Part shown: positions 35,888-45,089 of the stretch, in pieces
Position numbering within the stretch: position 1 is the first letter of the stretch
Layout of the letters: every line of letters begins with the position of its first letter
Assembly (NCBI GenBank): GCA_030537315.1
Contig: JAUNNZ010000005.1
Span: forward strand, 1-64,000
Length of the DNA: 64,000 nt
From: Bacteroidia bacterium
GTDB taxonomy: Bacteria; Bacteroidota; Bacteroidia; Bacteroidales; UBA932
Reading direction: 5' to 3'
Program-made: the position numbers and the translations under genes
Notes under the pieces: generated by a model
Seen by the model: the letters and a program-made list of their open reading frames with translations, nothing else
What the model was told of the DNA's origin: nothing
The model's database searches: none

Positions 35888-37816
35888 TTATTTGGTAGCA
35901 TATCCAGGGTTCTGGTATGCGGCCTTGTCTGCATCGCTCATCTCCATTCCGTCAAGCTGTCCCTTAGGGATAGGGCAAAGATAGCGGAAATCTTCGATTG
36001 TACGTGTGACGGTCACAGGCTCGTGTGAGCCCCACTGGTCACCACTGATCGTGTACTGGCCTGCACGTTCCTGCCAGGTCTGTGTGCGGACGAGGTCGAA
36101 CCAGCGGAAGCCTTCGCCGTAGAACTCGCGCATACGCTCGTCGAGGATGTAGTCGAGAGTGATGGTGGCTGGAGTTGCGGCTACGAGGTCATCGCCGAAA
36201 TCGGCAACGTAAGCGACGCGCTCGTTGTTCTTGTATGTCCAGTTGCCTGCGCGCTTGCGGAGTACGTTGATATACTTTCTGGCATCGTCGTTATTGTTGA
36301 GCTTGAAAGCTGCCTCAGCTGCAGTAAGATAGAAATCAGAGAACTTCAGCACTGAGAACGGACGTGTGGAACCTGCGTTAGGGTCACCTGCCGCGTTGAC
36401 CTTGTCATAGTCTGTACGATAGCAGCCGAGCTTCCAGAGAGCCGGGAATGCGATACGGCTGATACCGTTGAGGTCGAATACATAGTCAGCACGTCCAGGA
36501 ACCTTGCCTGCGCCTACATTTGCACCGCCGGCCTGGCTGCCAGGATATACGATGTCGTCGAGAACCTCAGGAATGAATGAGAGAACACGGCCGTTGAGAG
36601 GAATCTGGCTTCCGTCAGCACCGGTTACTGATGCTGCAGGGTTGCCTGACTTGTTCCAGGTACCATAGTACATGGTTGTGAAGGTTCCGTCGAAACGGGA
36701 ATCCTTTGTCACGTCACCGGCAGTGAAGATCTTGATGGCTTCGTGGGTCGGAGCCATACGTGTCCAAGGACGGCCGACTTCCTGTGAAGCCTCACGGGTA
36801 ACGAGACCTACGCCGTCGATGTTGAGGGTTCCGTGGTTCCAGTTGATCATCCAGCCTGCGAAGTTGTCAGGAGCACCGCCACCGCCATAGGTGAGGGAAC
36901 CGCCGTTATACTGCTCGCTCTTCTCTGTATGGTCGGCATAAAGCATGATCTCCTTGTTGCGGTCGTTCTGGGCGAGGTTGACTTCACGATAGGTGTCGCA
37001 GAGTCCGTAAGGACCTGGAGCAGCGATAGCGGTCTGGCATACGCTGAGCGCCTGTGAGAAATAGAAGTTTGCGTCGTGTCCGTTGAGGTCCTTGCGGTCG
37101 CAGGTCGGATAGGTAGGCTTGTTCTTCGGATTCTCGAGCCACCAGCCGAATGTGAGGGATGCCTTTGCGAGGACGAGGCGGGCTACGTTCTTTGTAACAG
37201 CACCGGTAACGCGCTGTGCGTCAGGAAGATTGCTGACAGCATAGTCGAGGTCGGCGAAGATGGCCTTGTAAACCTCGGGTACGGTGTTGCGGACAGAAGT
37301 ACGGCTTGGGGAGCTGTTGAATTCGAGTTCGCCTGAACCGAGGTCGAGCGGAACGCCGCCGAAGGTCTGGACGAGCTGGAAGTAATAGAATGCGCGGAAG
37401 AATTTTGCCTCAGCTATGAGGGCGTCTGAAAGACCGACTTCCTGGGCGTTCTTGATGATACCGTTTGCAGTGTTGATGTATGTGAATACGGTGTTCCAGA
37501 GAACGTCGCTTCTGTTTGATGTGGCGTCGAGAGCGTCGAGGCCTGAAAGGTCGGAGCTCTTGAAGTTGCCGTCGGCTGACTGGCCCCAGGTTGCCTCATC
37601 GGTACCGGTAGTCAAGCTGTTGTAGTAGTAAGCCTGGCCGTAGAGATAGCGGAGGGAAGCATAGAGAGCGGTAAGACCACCTTCCACGCCGGCCTCGGTC
37701 TGGAAGAAGCCCGGCTCGAAGAATGTGCGAGGCTGCTCCTCAAGCACCTGGTTGCATGAACATGCAAGAACCATAGTGGCAGCGAGTGCTGCGAAAATAT
37801 GTCTGATCTGTTTCAT
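35888..37816 (-). CDS. SusD-like surface glycan-binding lipoprotein
   Basis: A 642-residue outer-membrane lipoprotein of the RagB/SusD family. The signal peptide ends in LACSC (Cys19 or Cys21). The N-terminal TPR-rich region shows EGGLTALYASLRYLY and AEAKFFRAFYYFQLVQ, a hallmark of the family, and the C-terminal part has SDFYLTAAEAAFKL and DERMREFYGEGFRWFDL. It pairs with the SusC-like receptor 12 bases upstream. The two form a lidded uptake complex in this family: SusD binds oligosaccharides and delivers them to the transporter. At 642 residues it is longer than many SusD proteins (500-600). Confidence 0.95.
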   Translation of the reverse strand: MKQIRHIFAALAATMVLACSCNQVLEEQPRTFFEPGFFQTEAGVEGGLTALYASLRYLYGQAYYYNSLTTGTDEATWGQSADGNFKSSDLSGLDALDATSNRSDVLWNTVFTYINTANGIIKNAQEVGLSDALIAEAKFFRAFYYFQLVQTFGGVPLDLGSGELEFNSSPSRTSVRNTVPEVYKAIFADLDYAVSNLPDAQRVTGAVTKNVARLVLAKASLTFGWWLENPKNKPTYPTCDRKDLNGHDANFYFSQALSVCQTAIAAPGPYGLCDTYREVNLAQNDRNKEIMLYADHTEKSEQYNGGSLTYGGGGAPDNFAGWMINWNHGTLNIDGVGLVTREASQEVGRPWTRMAPTHEAIKIFTAGDVTKDSRFDGTFTTMYYGTWNKSGNPAASVTGADGSQIPLNGRVLSFIPEVLDDIVYPGSQAGGANVGAGKVPGRADYVFDLNGISRIAFPALWKLGCYRTDYDKVNAAGDPNAGSTRPFSVLKFSDFYLTAAEAAFKLNNNDDARKYINVLRKRAGNWTYKNNERVAYVADFGDDLVAATPATITLDYILDERMREFYGEGFRWFDLVRTQTWQERAGQYTISGDQWGSHEPVTVTRTIEDFRYLCPIPKGQLDGMEMSDADKAAYQNPGYATK

Positions 37817-37828
37817 ATCCGATTCAAA

Positions 37829-40800
37829 TTAGAAAGTAATGTTGACACCGAAGAGGAAATTCTTGGTATTAGGGGTGTTGGTACCGATAATACTGAATCT
37901 GCTGTTGTAGCTGGCTACAGCCTGGTTCTCATTACCGCGTGAGTTCGGCTCTGGGTCAAGACCGCATTCGTTCGTGAATTCTGAGAAGAGGACGAACGGG
38001 TTCTGTACGGTGGCGTAAACGCGAAGCTTGTCGATGCCTGCCTTGCGGAGAGCTGGGAGCTTCTCGAAGTTGTAACCGAGGGTGATGGTGCCGACCTTCA
38101 GGTAAGAACCGTCGAAGTAGGCGAGGGTGCTGCCGTACTTAGGGTTGTCACCGCTCTGTACACCGCCAGGAAGAGGGTAGCGTGCGCCGGTGTTGGTAGG
38201 GGTCCAGTAGTCAACTGCGATCTGGCCGCGACGGCCGGTGAGCATGTTGAGGTAACCGCCTGCACCGTGGATTGATGAGATGAGGATACCACCTGCCTGG
38301 AATGTTCCGAGGACTGTGAGGTCGAAGTTCTTCCATGCGAGACGGGTGTTGAAACCGCCGAGGAAGAGAGGCTCTGTCGAGATAGGAACCTTGTCTTCAT
38401 CGTTGATTGCACGGGTTGGAGTGCCGTCCGCATTGTAGCCACCGTGATATTTGACCTTGATCATACCGACGTTTCCGCCCGGTTCGAGGATGTCGAGATA
38501 CTTGTCGCCTTCCTGCCAGATGCCGTCATACTCGAAGTCATAGAGGGAGTTGATAGGATATCCTACGAACCAGCCGTTGGCTACGTCTTCGTCAGCGCCT
38601 GATGCGAGAGCGACGAGCTTGTTGCGGTTTGCGTAGATGTTCATGCCGAAATCCCATTTCCAGTCACCCTTGTCGATGATGTTGGCGTTGAGTGAGAGCT
38701 CGAGACCCTTGTTCTGGGTAGCACCGATGTTTGCAGTGTAGCTGCTTACACCTGATGTTGCAGGAAGTCCGAGGTTGAGGAGGATGTCGCTGGTGTTCTG
38801 GATGTAGTACTCGAGGGTACCGGTCAGGCGGCCGTTCCAGAAACCGAAGTCGAGACCGAAGTTCCAGGTCTTTGAGTATTCCCAACCGAGTTCCTCGTTA
38901 GGAAGGGTTGATACATAGTAACCTGTCGCGTATGTGTCACCGAAGTTGTAAGGACGTGTTCCGAGAGAACCGAGGGTGGCATAAGGGTTGATGGCCTGGT
39001 TTGAAGTCTCACCATAACCGGCACGGAACTTCAACTCTGAGAGCCAGCTGCTTGCGTTCTGCATGAATTCCTCATTGTGGATGTTCCAACCGAGGGAAAC
39101 TGCAGGATAGGTATGCCACTGATGGCCCTTTGCAAGGCGTGAAGAAGCGTCTGAACGGATCGCTGCTGAAACCATATAGCGGTCAGCGTAGGTGTACATG
39201 ATACGGCCCATCCAGGACTGGAGACCTGCCTGCCAGTAGTTGAAGCTGTTAGGGCTTACGGTAATGTCCTCTGAGTTTGCTGTTCCGATATTATAATAGA
39301 GGAACTGCTCGTTAGGGATGTTCTTTGCCGAGAGACCGTTTGACTGATATGTTGTCTGCTCGACTGAGTACATTCCGGTAACGTTGACGTGATGCTTCTC
39401 AGCGAAGGTGCGGTCGTAGGTGAGGAGGCTCTCGAGAGTCCAGTTCAGAGTCTGGTTGTAACTCTGGCCTGCGCCGTTGTTGGAGGTGGTGCTGAAGTTG
39501 TTGACGCCTACGCCTGTGAAGTTGCCGCTCTTGCTGTTGCGGTAGTTGAGGCTTGCGGTCTGCTTGAATGAAAGACCCTGAACCCATGGAGCATCGAGCT
39601 GAACATAACCTGTGTTGTATGTACCGAGGCTTGCGCTTTCGTTAACCCATCTGTCCGCGTTGAGCTCGATGTTTCTCTTTGTGTGGAGATAAACCTGGTC
39701 GAGAGGCATTTCGGCACGCTCGAGCCAGTTGCCCTGCTCATCCTTCGCCTTGAGGATAGGGGTGAGCTGAAGGATGTCGTAAAGACCATGCTGGTTGCCT
39801 TCTGAACGGTTGTAGTTGGTATTGGTGCTGAAACCGATCTTCAACCAGTCGCGGAGTCTCTGGTCAACGCTTGCGTTGATTGCATAACGGTCATACTGCT
39901 GTCCAGGGATGACTGCCTCATCCTTGTAATAGCTGGCGCCTACACGGTAGCTGCCCTTCTTTGTGCCGCCTACTACGCTGAGTTCGTGGCTGCGGACGAT
40001 ACCGGTGCGATAGAGAAGGTCCTGCCAATCTGTATTTGTGTTAGGATCCTCATAGCCGATCTTGTCGGTGAACTTGTTGGCGAGCCTACGCATTGCAACG
40101 TACTGCTCGGAGTTCATCATAGGGTATTTGATGGCATTCTTGAAACCGATGTAGTTGTTGAACGTAACCTTGGCTTCCTGACCTGCCACACCTTTATATG
40201 TAGTGATGAGGATGACACCGTTGGCGCCTCGAGAACCGTAGATCGCGGTTGAAGATGCATCCTTGAGGATATCCATGCTCTTGATGTCGCTGGTTGCGAT
40301 ATCAGAAAGGCTGCCCATGAAAGGTACACCGTCGAGAACGATGAGAGGGTCATTGGAAGCTGAGAGTGAACGCTGGCCGCGGATGCGGATCTCCATGCTT
40401 GAGCCCGGCTTTGAGTTGGTCTGTGTCATTGTGACACCTGCGATACGTCCGCTGAGGGCGCGAGTGAAATCACCGGAAGCGACTTCACGGAGATTGTCGC
40501 CTCCCATCGTTGCGATGGAACCGGTAACGTCAGCGCGGCGTGCGGAACCATAACCGATGACCACGATGGCGTCAAGTGCCTGGGCGTCGTCACCGAGGAC
40601 GACGTCGATGTTCGTGCGTCCCTTGACCGGAACGAGCTGTGTGGTGTAACCCATGCAAGAGAACTCGAGGTTTGCAGAAGGGTCCACACTCAAGGTGTAG
40701 GCGCCGTCGATGTCGGTAACGGTGCCGTTGGAGGTGTTCTGTACTGCTACGGTTGCTCCGATAACAGTCTCACCATTCTGGTCTGTAACGACACCTTTTA

Positions 40801-40885
40801 CGGTAATGTTCTGGGCGAACGCCGTGAAGGTTGTCATACAGCACAGAAACATAAGTCCGATGGACTTCTTAAGGTTGAGTTTCAT
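37829..40885 (-). CDS. SusC-like TonB-dependent outer-membrane transporter
   Basis: A 1018-residue outer-membrane receptor that would import glycan oligosaccharides using TonB energy. After the signal peptide (to TAFAQ, about residue 25) there is a carboxypeptidase-regulatory-like domain (about 27-105; VKGVVTDQNGETVIGATV) typical of the SusC subgroup. The plug domain follows, with DAIVVIGYGSARRADVTGSI (the TonB-box-like segment) and RIRGQRSLSASNDPLIVLDG, then a 22-strand barrel ending FLFGVNITF with a terminal aromatic residue. It is first in the minus-strand operon and divergent from the hybrid two-component regulator, which is the usual arrangement for a locus it controls. Confidence 0.96.
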   Translation of the reverse strand: MKLNLKKSIGLMFLCCMTTFTAFAQNITVKGVVTDQNGETVIGATVAVQNTSNGTVTDIDGAYTLSVDPSANLEFSCMGYTTQLVPVKGRTNIDVVLGDDAQALDAIVVIGYGSARRADVTGSIATMGGDNLREVASGDFTRALSGRIAGVTMTQTNSKPGSSMEIRIRGQRSLSASNDPLIVLDGVPFMGSLSDIATSDIKSMDILKDASSTAIYGSRGANGVILITTYKGVAGQEAKVTFNNYIGFKNAIKYPMMNSEQYVAMRRLANKFTDKIGYEDPNTNTDWQDLLYRTGIVRSHELSVVGGTKKGSYRVGASYYKDEAVIPGQQYDRYAINASVDQRLRDWLKIGFSTNTNYNRSEGNQHGLYDILQLTPILKAKDEQGNWLERAEMPLDQVYLHTKRNIELNADRWVNESASLGTYNTGYVQLDAPWVQGLSFKQTASLNYRNSKSGNFTGVGVNNFSTTSNNGAGQSYNQTLNWTLESLLTYDRTFAEKHHVNVTGMYSVEQTTYQSNGLSAKNIPNEQFLYYNIGTANSEDITVSPNSFNYWQAGLQSWMGRIMYTYADRYMVSAAIRSDASSRLAKGHQWHTYPAVSLGWNIHNEEFMQNASSWLSELKFRAGYGETSNQAINPYATLGSLGTRPYNFGDTYATGYYVSTLPNEELGWEYSKTWNFGLDFGFWNGRLTGTLEYYIQNTSDILLNLGLPATSGVSSYTANIGATQNKGLELSLNANIIDKGDWKWDFGMNIYANRNKLVALASGADEDVANGWFVGYPINSLYDFEYDGIWQEGDKYLDILEPGGNVGMIKVKYHGGYNADGTPTRAINDEDKVPISTEPLFLGGFNTRLAWKNFDLTVLGTFQAGGILISSIHGAGGYLNMLTGRRGQIAVDYWTPTNTGARYPLPGGVQSGDNPKYGSTLAYFDGSYLKVGTITLGYNFEKLPALRKAGIDKLRVYATVQNPFVLFSEFTNECGLDPEPNSRGNENQAVASYNSRFSIIGTNTPNTKNFLFGVNITF

Positions 40886-40960
40886 AAGAACTGTTTTTTT
40901 TTGTTAGAATGTTGTTTTGGTTATAAAATAAGTGTGTTTGAAGTAACCATTTTTACATTG

Positions 40961-40968
40961 CAAAATTA
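40961..40968 (-). promoter_or_regulatory. -7 element for the susC-like operon
   Basis: On the minus strand this reads TAATTTTG, a match to TAnnTTTG. It lies 75 bases before the SusC start codon, leaving a leader of about 65 nt with a long T-run at 40893-40902 (+ strand). No convincing -33 element is visible. Confidence 0.45.
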
Positions 40969-41030
40969 GTTTTGCCGGTTGTTCGCGCCCGTGCGTAAAA
41001 AGAACATATCATTTCACTTTTGTTACATTA

Positions 41031-41063
41031 TTTGTATAAACGAAACAATTTTGGCTACTTTTG
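41031..41063 (+). promoter_or_regulatory. Promoter of the hybrid two-component regulator
   Basis: TTTG at 41031-41034 and TACTTTTG at 41056-41063 are separated by 21 bp and fit the Bacteroidota -33/-7 pattern. The start codon is at 41084, so the leader is about 13-15 nt. The sequence ACTTTTGTTACA at 41016-41027 recurs as ACTTTTGTAACA at 41057-41068, 41 bp apart, overlapping the -7 element. Confidence 0.65.
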
Positions 41064-41083
41064 TAACAGTGTAGATTCGGCTT

Positions 41084-44000
41084 ATGAAGAAACTGTCATT
41101 TTTGTGTCTGATACTTGCGCTTCTTTTCCCTGTCGCGGCTGAAGCGCAGTTCGCAAGGATATATTCATCCGATGAGGGCCTTCCGAGCACCCAGGTCAAC
41201 TGTATTTTCCAGGACAGTGAAGGATATATATGGTTCGCGACTCAAGAGGGGCTGGCGAGGTTCAACGGAATGGATTTCGAATCTTTCCGTAATGAAGGGG
41301 TGATGTCGTTCTTCGAAGATTCGAAAGGCACGAAATGGGTGGGAACCGCAGTGGGCCTGAGAACCTTTGACCTGCAGACGGAGACATTTTCTCCTGTCCC
41401 GTCTGTGCAGCAGGAGGACCCTGCCGTCCCATTGTATATTTCTGACATAATAGAGGCGAAGACACTTTCCGGCATCGACGACGTTCTGTTTGCCACTTCT
41501 TCCCACGGAGTATTCATACTCAATGCGGATACCAAGACTCTGAACGCACAGAAAATGGATGCGCTGAACGCCCAGCTCGGGTCTCAGTACATCAGCAAAC
41601 TGTTCCTTGACTCACACGAACGTCTCTGGATCGCATCATCTCTTGGCGGAGTCACGCTTATCAACTATAATTCCGATTATCCCGAGAATTTCTGCAGCTG
41701 GAGCGATGAACTCAAGCCCATATCTGACAGGATCGTGGCAACCTGCTTCGCAGAGGACCCTGTCACGCACAATATTTATATAGGAACGCAGAACAACGGC
41801 ATTCTCGTCTATGACAACGGAAAGATACGCCAGTCCAGGACCAGGGCGTCCCAGAAACTTGACGTCACCGCCCTCCTCTACAACAGGATCCACACCTCTG
41901 CCGGCAGGCCGTCATTCATCGTCGGAACTGAATCGTCGGGATTCCACCTGTTCGAGATCGGCTCCGAACAGATTGTCCCCGGGTCCTTCCCGAGCATACG
42001 TCAGGAAACCAATACCTGGAAGATACACTATCTCTTCGAGGATAACCAGGGCAATGTGTGGATGGCTGCATACCAGACGGGCGCCGTGCTTGTGCCGAAG
42101 CCGATGTACGGCTTCGACCTGCTTACGCTGAGCCAGCGTGGGCTCAGAGGGGAAAACTCTGCCTGCGTCAATGCTGTGTTCCGCGACGCCGACAGCCGCA
42201 CCACATGGGTCGGCACCGACGGCGCCGGTCTTTTCCGCATCCGCGACGGACAGCGTGAAGAATGTTTCTGTACATCAAATTCCAATATCCCAAGCAATTC
42301 CGTGATGGCGGTTTGCGCCGACAGGCACGGCAAACTCTGGGTGGGGACCTACCAGGACGGTATCTGCATCAGGCAGGGCGAGACTTTCCGCCCGATGAAG
42401 TCGCCCGGAAGGGAAATCCCGAAGCGTATCAAGACATTCGCATATGACAGCGCCGCCGACAAGCTGTACGTTGCGACCTCCGGCGACGGCTTTATGATAA
42501 TAGATCCGGAATCGGAAACGGTGGAGGACATTGTGATAGAGCAGGGAAACCGCTGGATCAGCGACCTGTGCATCGACCATTCGGGAATAGTGTGGGTCGG
42601 TACATACAACGGACCGATGAAATATGACCCGTCCAGCGGAAAGCTGTACGCATTCGACGTCTCGGAGAATTTCGAGGACGTCCGCGTTTACGCGATTGGC
42701 GAGAGCGAGGACGGGATGATATGGTTCGGCACGGGAAAGGGCCTCTTCGGAATGCATCCCGTGTCCAGGACGAAAATCACCCTTACTGAAAGCGATGGTC
42801 TCTGCAGCAATTCCATCAAGGATATCAAATGCGCTGACGGTTCCGTGTGGATAGCAACAGGCAAGGGGTTGAGCCGCTATAACCGCTACAACGGGAAATT
42901 CACGAACTATTATGCGGCTGACGGACTTCAGGGCAATGAATTCCACACCTGCGCCAGCTATATCTCCTCCGACAAGCAGATGTTTTTCGGCGGCAGCGGC
43001 GGATTGACCCAGTTCTATCCCCACAACGTTGACAGGGACTCCCATCCCATCCCTCCGGTGAAGATAAGGAAGCAGTTCAGCAGCAAGGATTCCTTCTCCT
43101 ACGCTTTCGCCGCACTTGAGTACACCAATCCGGCAAAGGTGAATTATGACTACATGCTGGAAGGTGTCGACGACGACTGGCGCCATACCGGAATGAGCTT
43201 CCGCCTGGCCAGATATTCCAACCTGAAGCACGGAACCTATAAACTGCGTGTCCGGGCATTCTTCGGAGGCAGGGAGGACGAATATTCGGAGGAGAGTGTC
43301 GTCATAAGGATCCCGACCCCGAAATATCTGTCCTGGTGGGCCATATGCATATATGCAATATTCCTGGGGCTGCTTTTCCAGCTGTTCAGGACTTCGTATG
43401 TCAACAAGAAGCTGGAGCTCCGCTCGAGGGAGGAGACCAGGATGAAGGAGATGCGCCTGTCGATGTTCACCAACATGACACACGAAATCAGGACTCCGCT
43501 CAACCTGGTGATGAGTCCGCTCAAGAAACTACGTGAAAACGAATCAGACCCCCATCAGAAGGACACATATAATCTGATTTACCGTAATTGTCTGCGTATC
43601 AACCGGATAGTCAATCAGCTGATGGATATAAGGAAGATTGATGACGGACAGATGCACCTGCATTTCGTTGAAACCGACGTCATATATTTCATCAGGGATA
43701 TCATGCAGTCTTTCGCGGAGCTTGCATCCGACAACAATATCCTGTTCGAGCTGTCTTCCGACAGGGAGGTGGAGAACCTTTGGATAGACCAGGGCAACTT
43801 TGACAAGATAATCTTCAACATACTCTCGAATGCCTTCAAGCACACGCCTGAGAACGGCCAGATACGGCTTTATGTCTCACGCCCGTTGAACGGCAACGTG
43901 CGCATCTCGATCTACAACTCCGGCAGCTCCATCGAGGAAAAGAACCTTGACAAGATCTTCGAACGCTTCTTCCAGGCGAATGAAGAGGATGTGACCCGAG

Positions 44001-45040
44001 GTTCCGGCGTAGGCCTGAACCTCGCGAAAATGCTCGTAAACCTCCACCACGGAACCATCAAGGCGGCAAACAGGGATGAAGGGGTGGAATTCACCGTAAC
44101 CCTGCCTGCCGGCTGCACCCATCTCACCAGGGAAGAGCTCAGCAAGACCGACCACCACAAGGATCTTTACACCCGCAGTTCATCCAGTGATGAGGTTGAA
44201 AAGGCGGCTGCGGCCGACATCAAATTCCTGCACAAGGCCAAAGGCAAGAAATCCGTCATAATCGTTGAAGACGACGTCGACACCCGAGAATATCTGAAGC
44301 GCGAGCTTTCGGACACCTATAACGTCACGGCCTGTGAAAACGGCCGCGAAGCCTGGGCGGAGATAACCAGAACCCTTCCGGATGCGGTTATCACTGACCT
44401 TGTCATGCCTGAGATGAACGGAAGCGAGCTGTGCTCGAAGATCCGCCACAACCAGTCCACAAACCATATACCTGTAATATTCCTTACGGCCCAGAGGGAT
44501 GAAGACACTGAAAAGATGTGCACCGACGCGGGAGCCGACAAATTCTACTGCAAGCCCGTGTCAGTGGATGTTCTCCTGAGCGGTATCGCCCAGGTTGTGA
44601 GGTCCCGTTCTGTCATCAGGGGCAAATACGAGAACGAAACGCCTAACGACTATACCGACGTGTCCATGAAGTCGGACCGCAACAAGCTTTATGGAAAGGT
44701 TCTGGACTATATACGCGAACATCTGGACGACCCTGACCTTTCTGTGGAGAAAATGAGCGCGGACCTCGGGATGAGCAGGGTCCATCTCAACAGAAAGCTG
44801 AAGGAGGTGGGTTCTGCGTCGCCAAACGCCCTTGTCAAGTCGATACGCCTGAAACAGGCTGCGTCTCTCCTCGTCAACAACAAGGTCAACGTTTCCGAGG
44901 TCGCCTTCAAGGTTGGTTTCACGACCCATTCATACTTTACCAGGGCTTTCAGGGATTATTTCGGAATGTCCCCGAAGGATTTCGTCAACAAATATCAGAA
45001 TGACCTCGAAAATCCGGACCTGAAACGACTGCTTGAATAA
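41084..45040 (+). CDS. Hybrid two-component system regulator (HTCS)
   Basis: A 1318-residue single-chain sensor and transcription factor. After the signal peptide (to AEAQ, residue 21) the periplasmic part is a double beta-propeller of Reg_prop repeats (GYIWFATQEGL, KLWVGTYQDGI, VWVGTYNGPM, IWFGTGKGLF) followed by a Y_Y_Y domain (about 660-740). A membrane helix at about 748-768 leads to a HisKA domain with His800 in THEIRTPLN, an HATPase domain (GSGVGLNLAK), a receiver domain with Asp1105 in VITDLVMPEM, and a C-terminal AraC helix-turn-helix (about 1215-1318). In this family a glycan oligosaccharide binds the propeller and the output activates the neighbouring susC and enzyme genes. It is divergent from susC. 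All catalytic residues are intact. Confidence 0.95.
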   Translation: MKKLSFLCLILALLFPVAAEAQFARIYSSDEGLPSTQVNCIFQDSEGYIWFATQEGLARFNGMDFESFRNEGVMSFFEDSKGTKWVGTAVGLRTFDLQTETFSPVPSVQQEDPAVPLYISDIIEAKTLSGIDDVLFATSSHGVFILNADTKTLNAQKMDALNAQLGSQYISKLFLDSHERLWIASSLGGVTLINYNSDYPENFCSWSDELKPISDRIVATCFAEDPVTHNIYIGTQNNGILVYDNGKIRQSRTRASQKLDVTALLYNRIHTSAGRPSFIVGTESSGFHLFEIGSEQIVPGSFPSIRQETNTWKIHYLFEDNQGNVWMAAYQTGAVLVPKPMYGFDLLTLSQRGLRGENSACVNAVFRDADSRTTWVGTDGAGLFRIRDGQREECFCTSNSNIPSNSVMAVCADRHGKLWVGTYQDGICIRQGETFRPMKSPGREIPKRIKTFAYDSAADKLYVATSGDGFMIIDPESETVEDIVIEQGNRWISDLCIDHSGIVWVGTYNGPMKYDPSSGKLYAFDVSENFEDVRVYAIGESEDGMIWFGTGKGLFGMHPVSRTKITLTESDGLCSNSIKDIKCADGSVWIATGKGLSRYNRYNGKFTNYYAADGLQGNEFHTCASYISSDKQMFFGGSGGLTQFYPHNVDRDSHPIPPVKIRKQFSSKDSFSYAFAALEYTNPAKVNYDYMLEGVDDDWRHTGMSFRLARYSNLKHGTYKLRVRAFFGGREDEYSEESVVIRIPTPKYLSWWAICIYAIFLGLLFQLFRTSYVNKKLELRSREETRMKEMRLSMFTNMTHEIRTPLNLVMSPLKKLRENESDPHQKDTYNLIYRNCLRINRIVNQLMDIRKIDDGQMHLHFVETDVIYFIRDIMQSFAELASDNNILFELSSDREVENLWIDQGNFDKIIFNILSNAFKHTPENGQIRLYVSRPLNGNVRISIYNSGSSIEEKNLDKIFERFFQANEEDVTRGSGVGLNLAKMLVNLHHGTIKAANRDEGVEFTVTLPAGCTHLTREELSKTDHHKDLYTRSSSSDEVEKAAAADIKFLHKAKGKKSVIIVEDDVDTREYLKRELSDTYNVTACENGREAWAEITRTLPDAVITDLVMPEMNGSELCSKIRHNQSTNHIPVIFLTAQRDEDTEKMCTDAGADKFYCKPVSVDVLLSGIAQVVRSRSVIRGKYENETPNDYTDVSMKSDRNKLYGKVLDYIREHLDDPDLSVEKMSADLGMSRVHLNRKLKEVGSASPNALVKSIRLKQAASLLVNNKVNVSEVAFKVGFTTHSYFTRAFRDYFGMSPKDFVNKYQNDLENPDLKRLLE

Positions 45041-45089
45041 GTATTTTTCGTAAATTGCAGACCTTAACGAAAACACAACTGAAGCCATT

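Noticed and set aside
35888..40885. SusC/SusD as a siderophore or NRPS-product uptake system
   Set aside because: The carboxypeptidase-like N-terminal domain, the SusD partner and the divergent HTCS all fit glycan uptake; nothing points to a siderophore.
42275..43483. 402-codon open frame on the minus strand inside the HTCS gene
   Set aside because: It is antisense to the propeller and Y_Y_Y region, with no recognisable domain.
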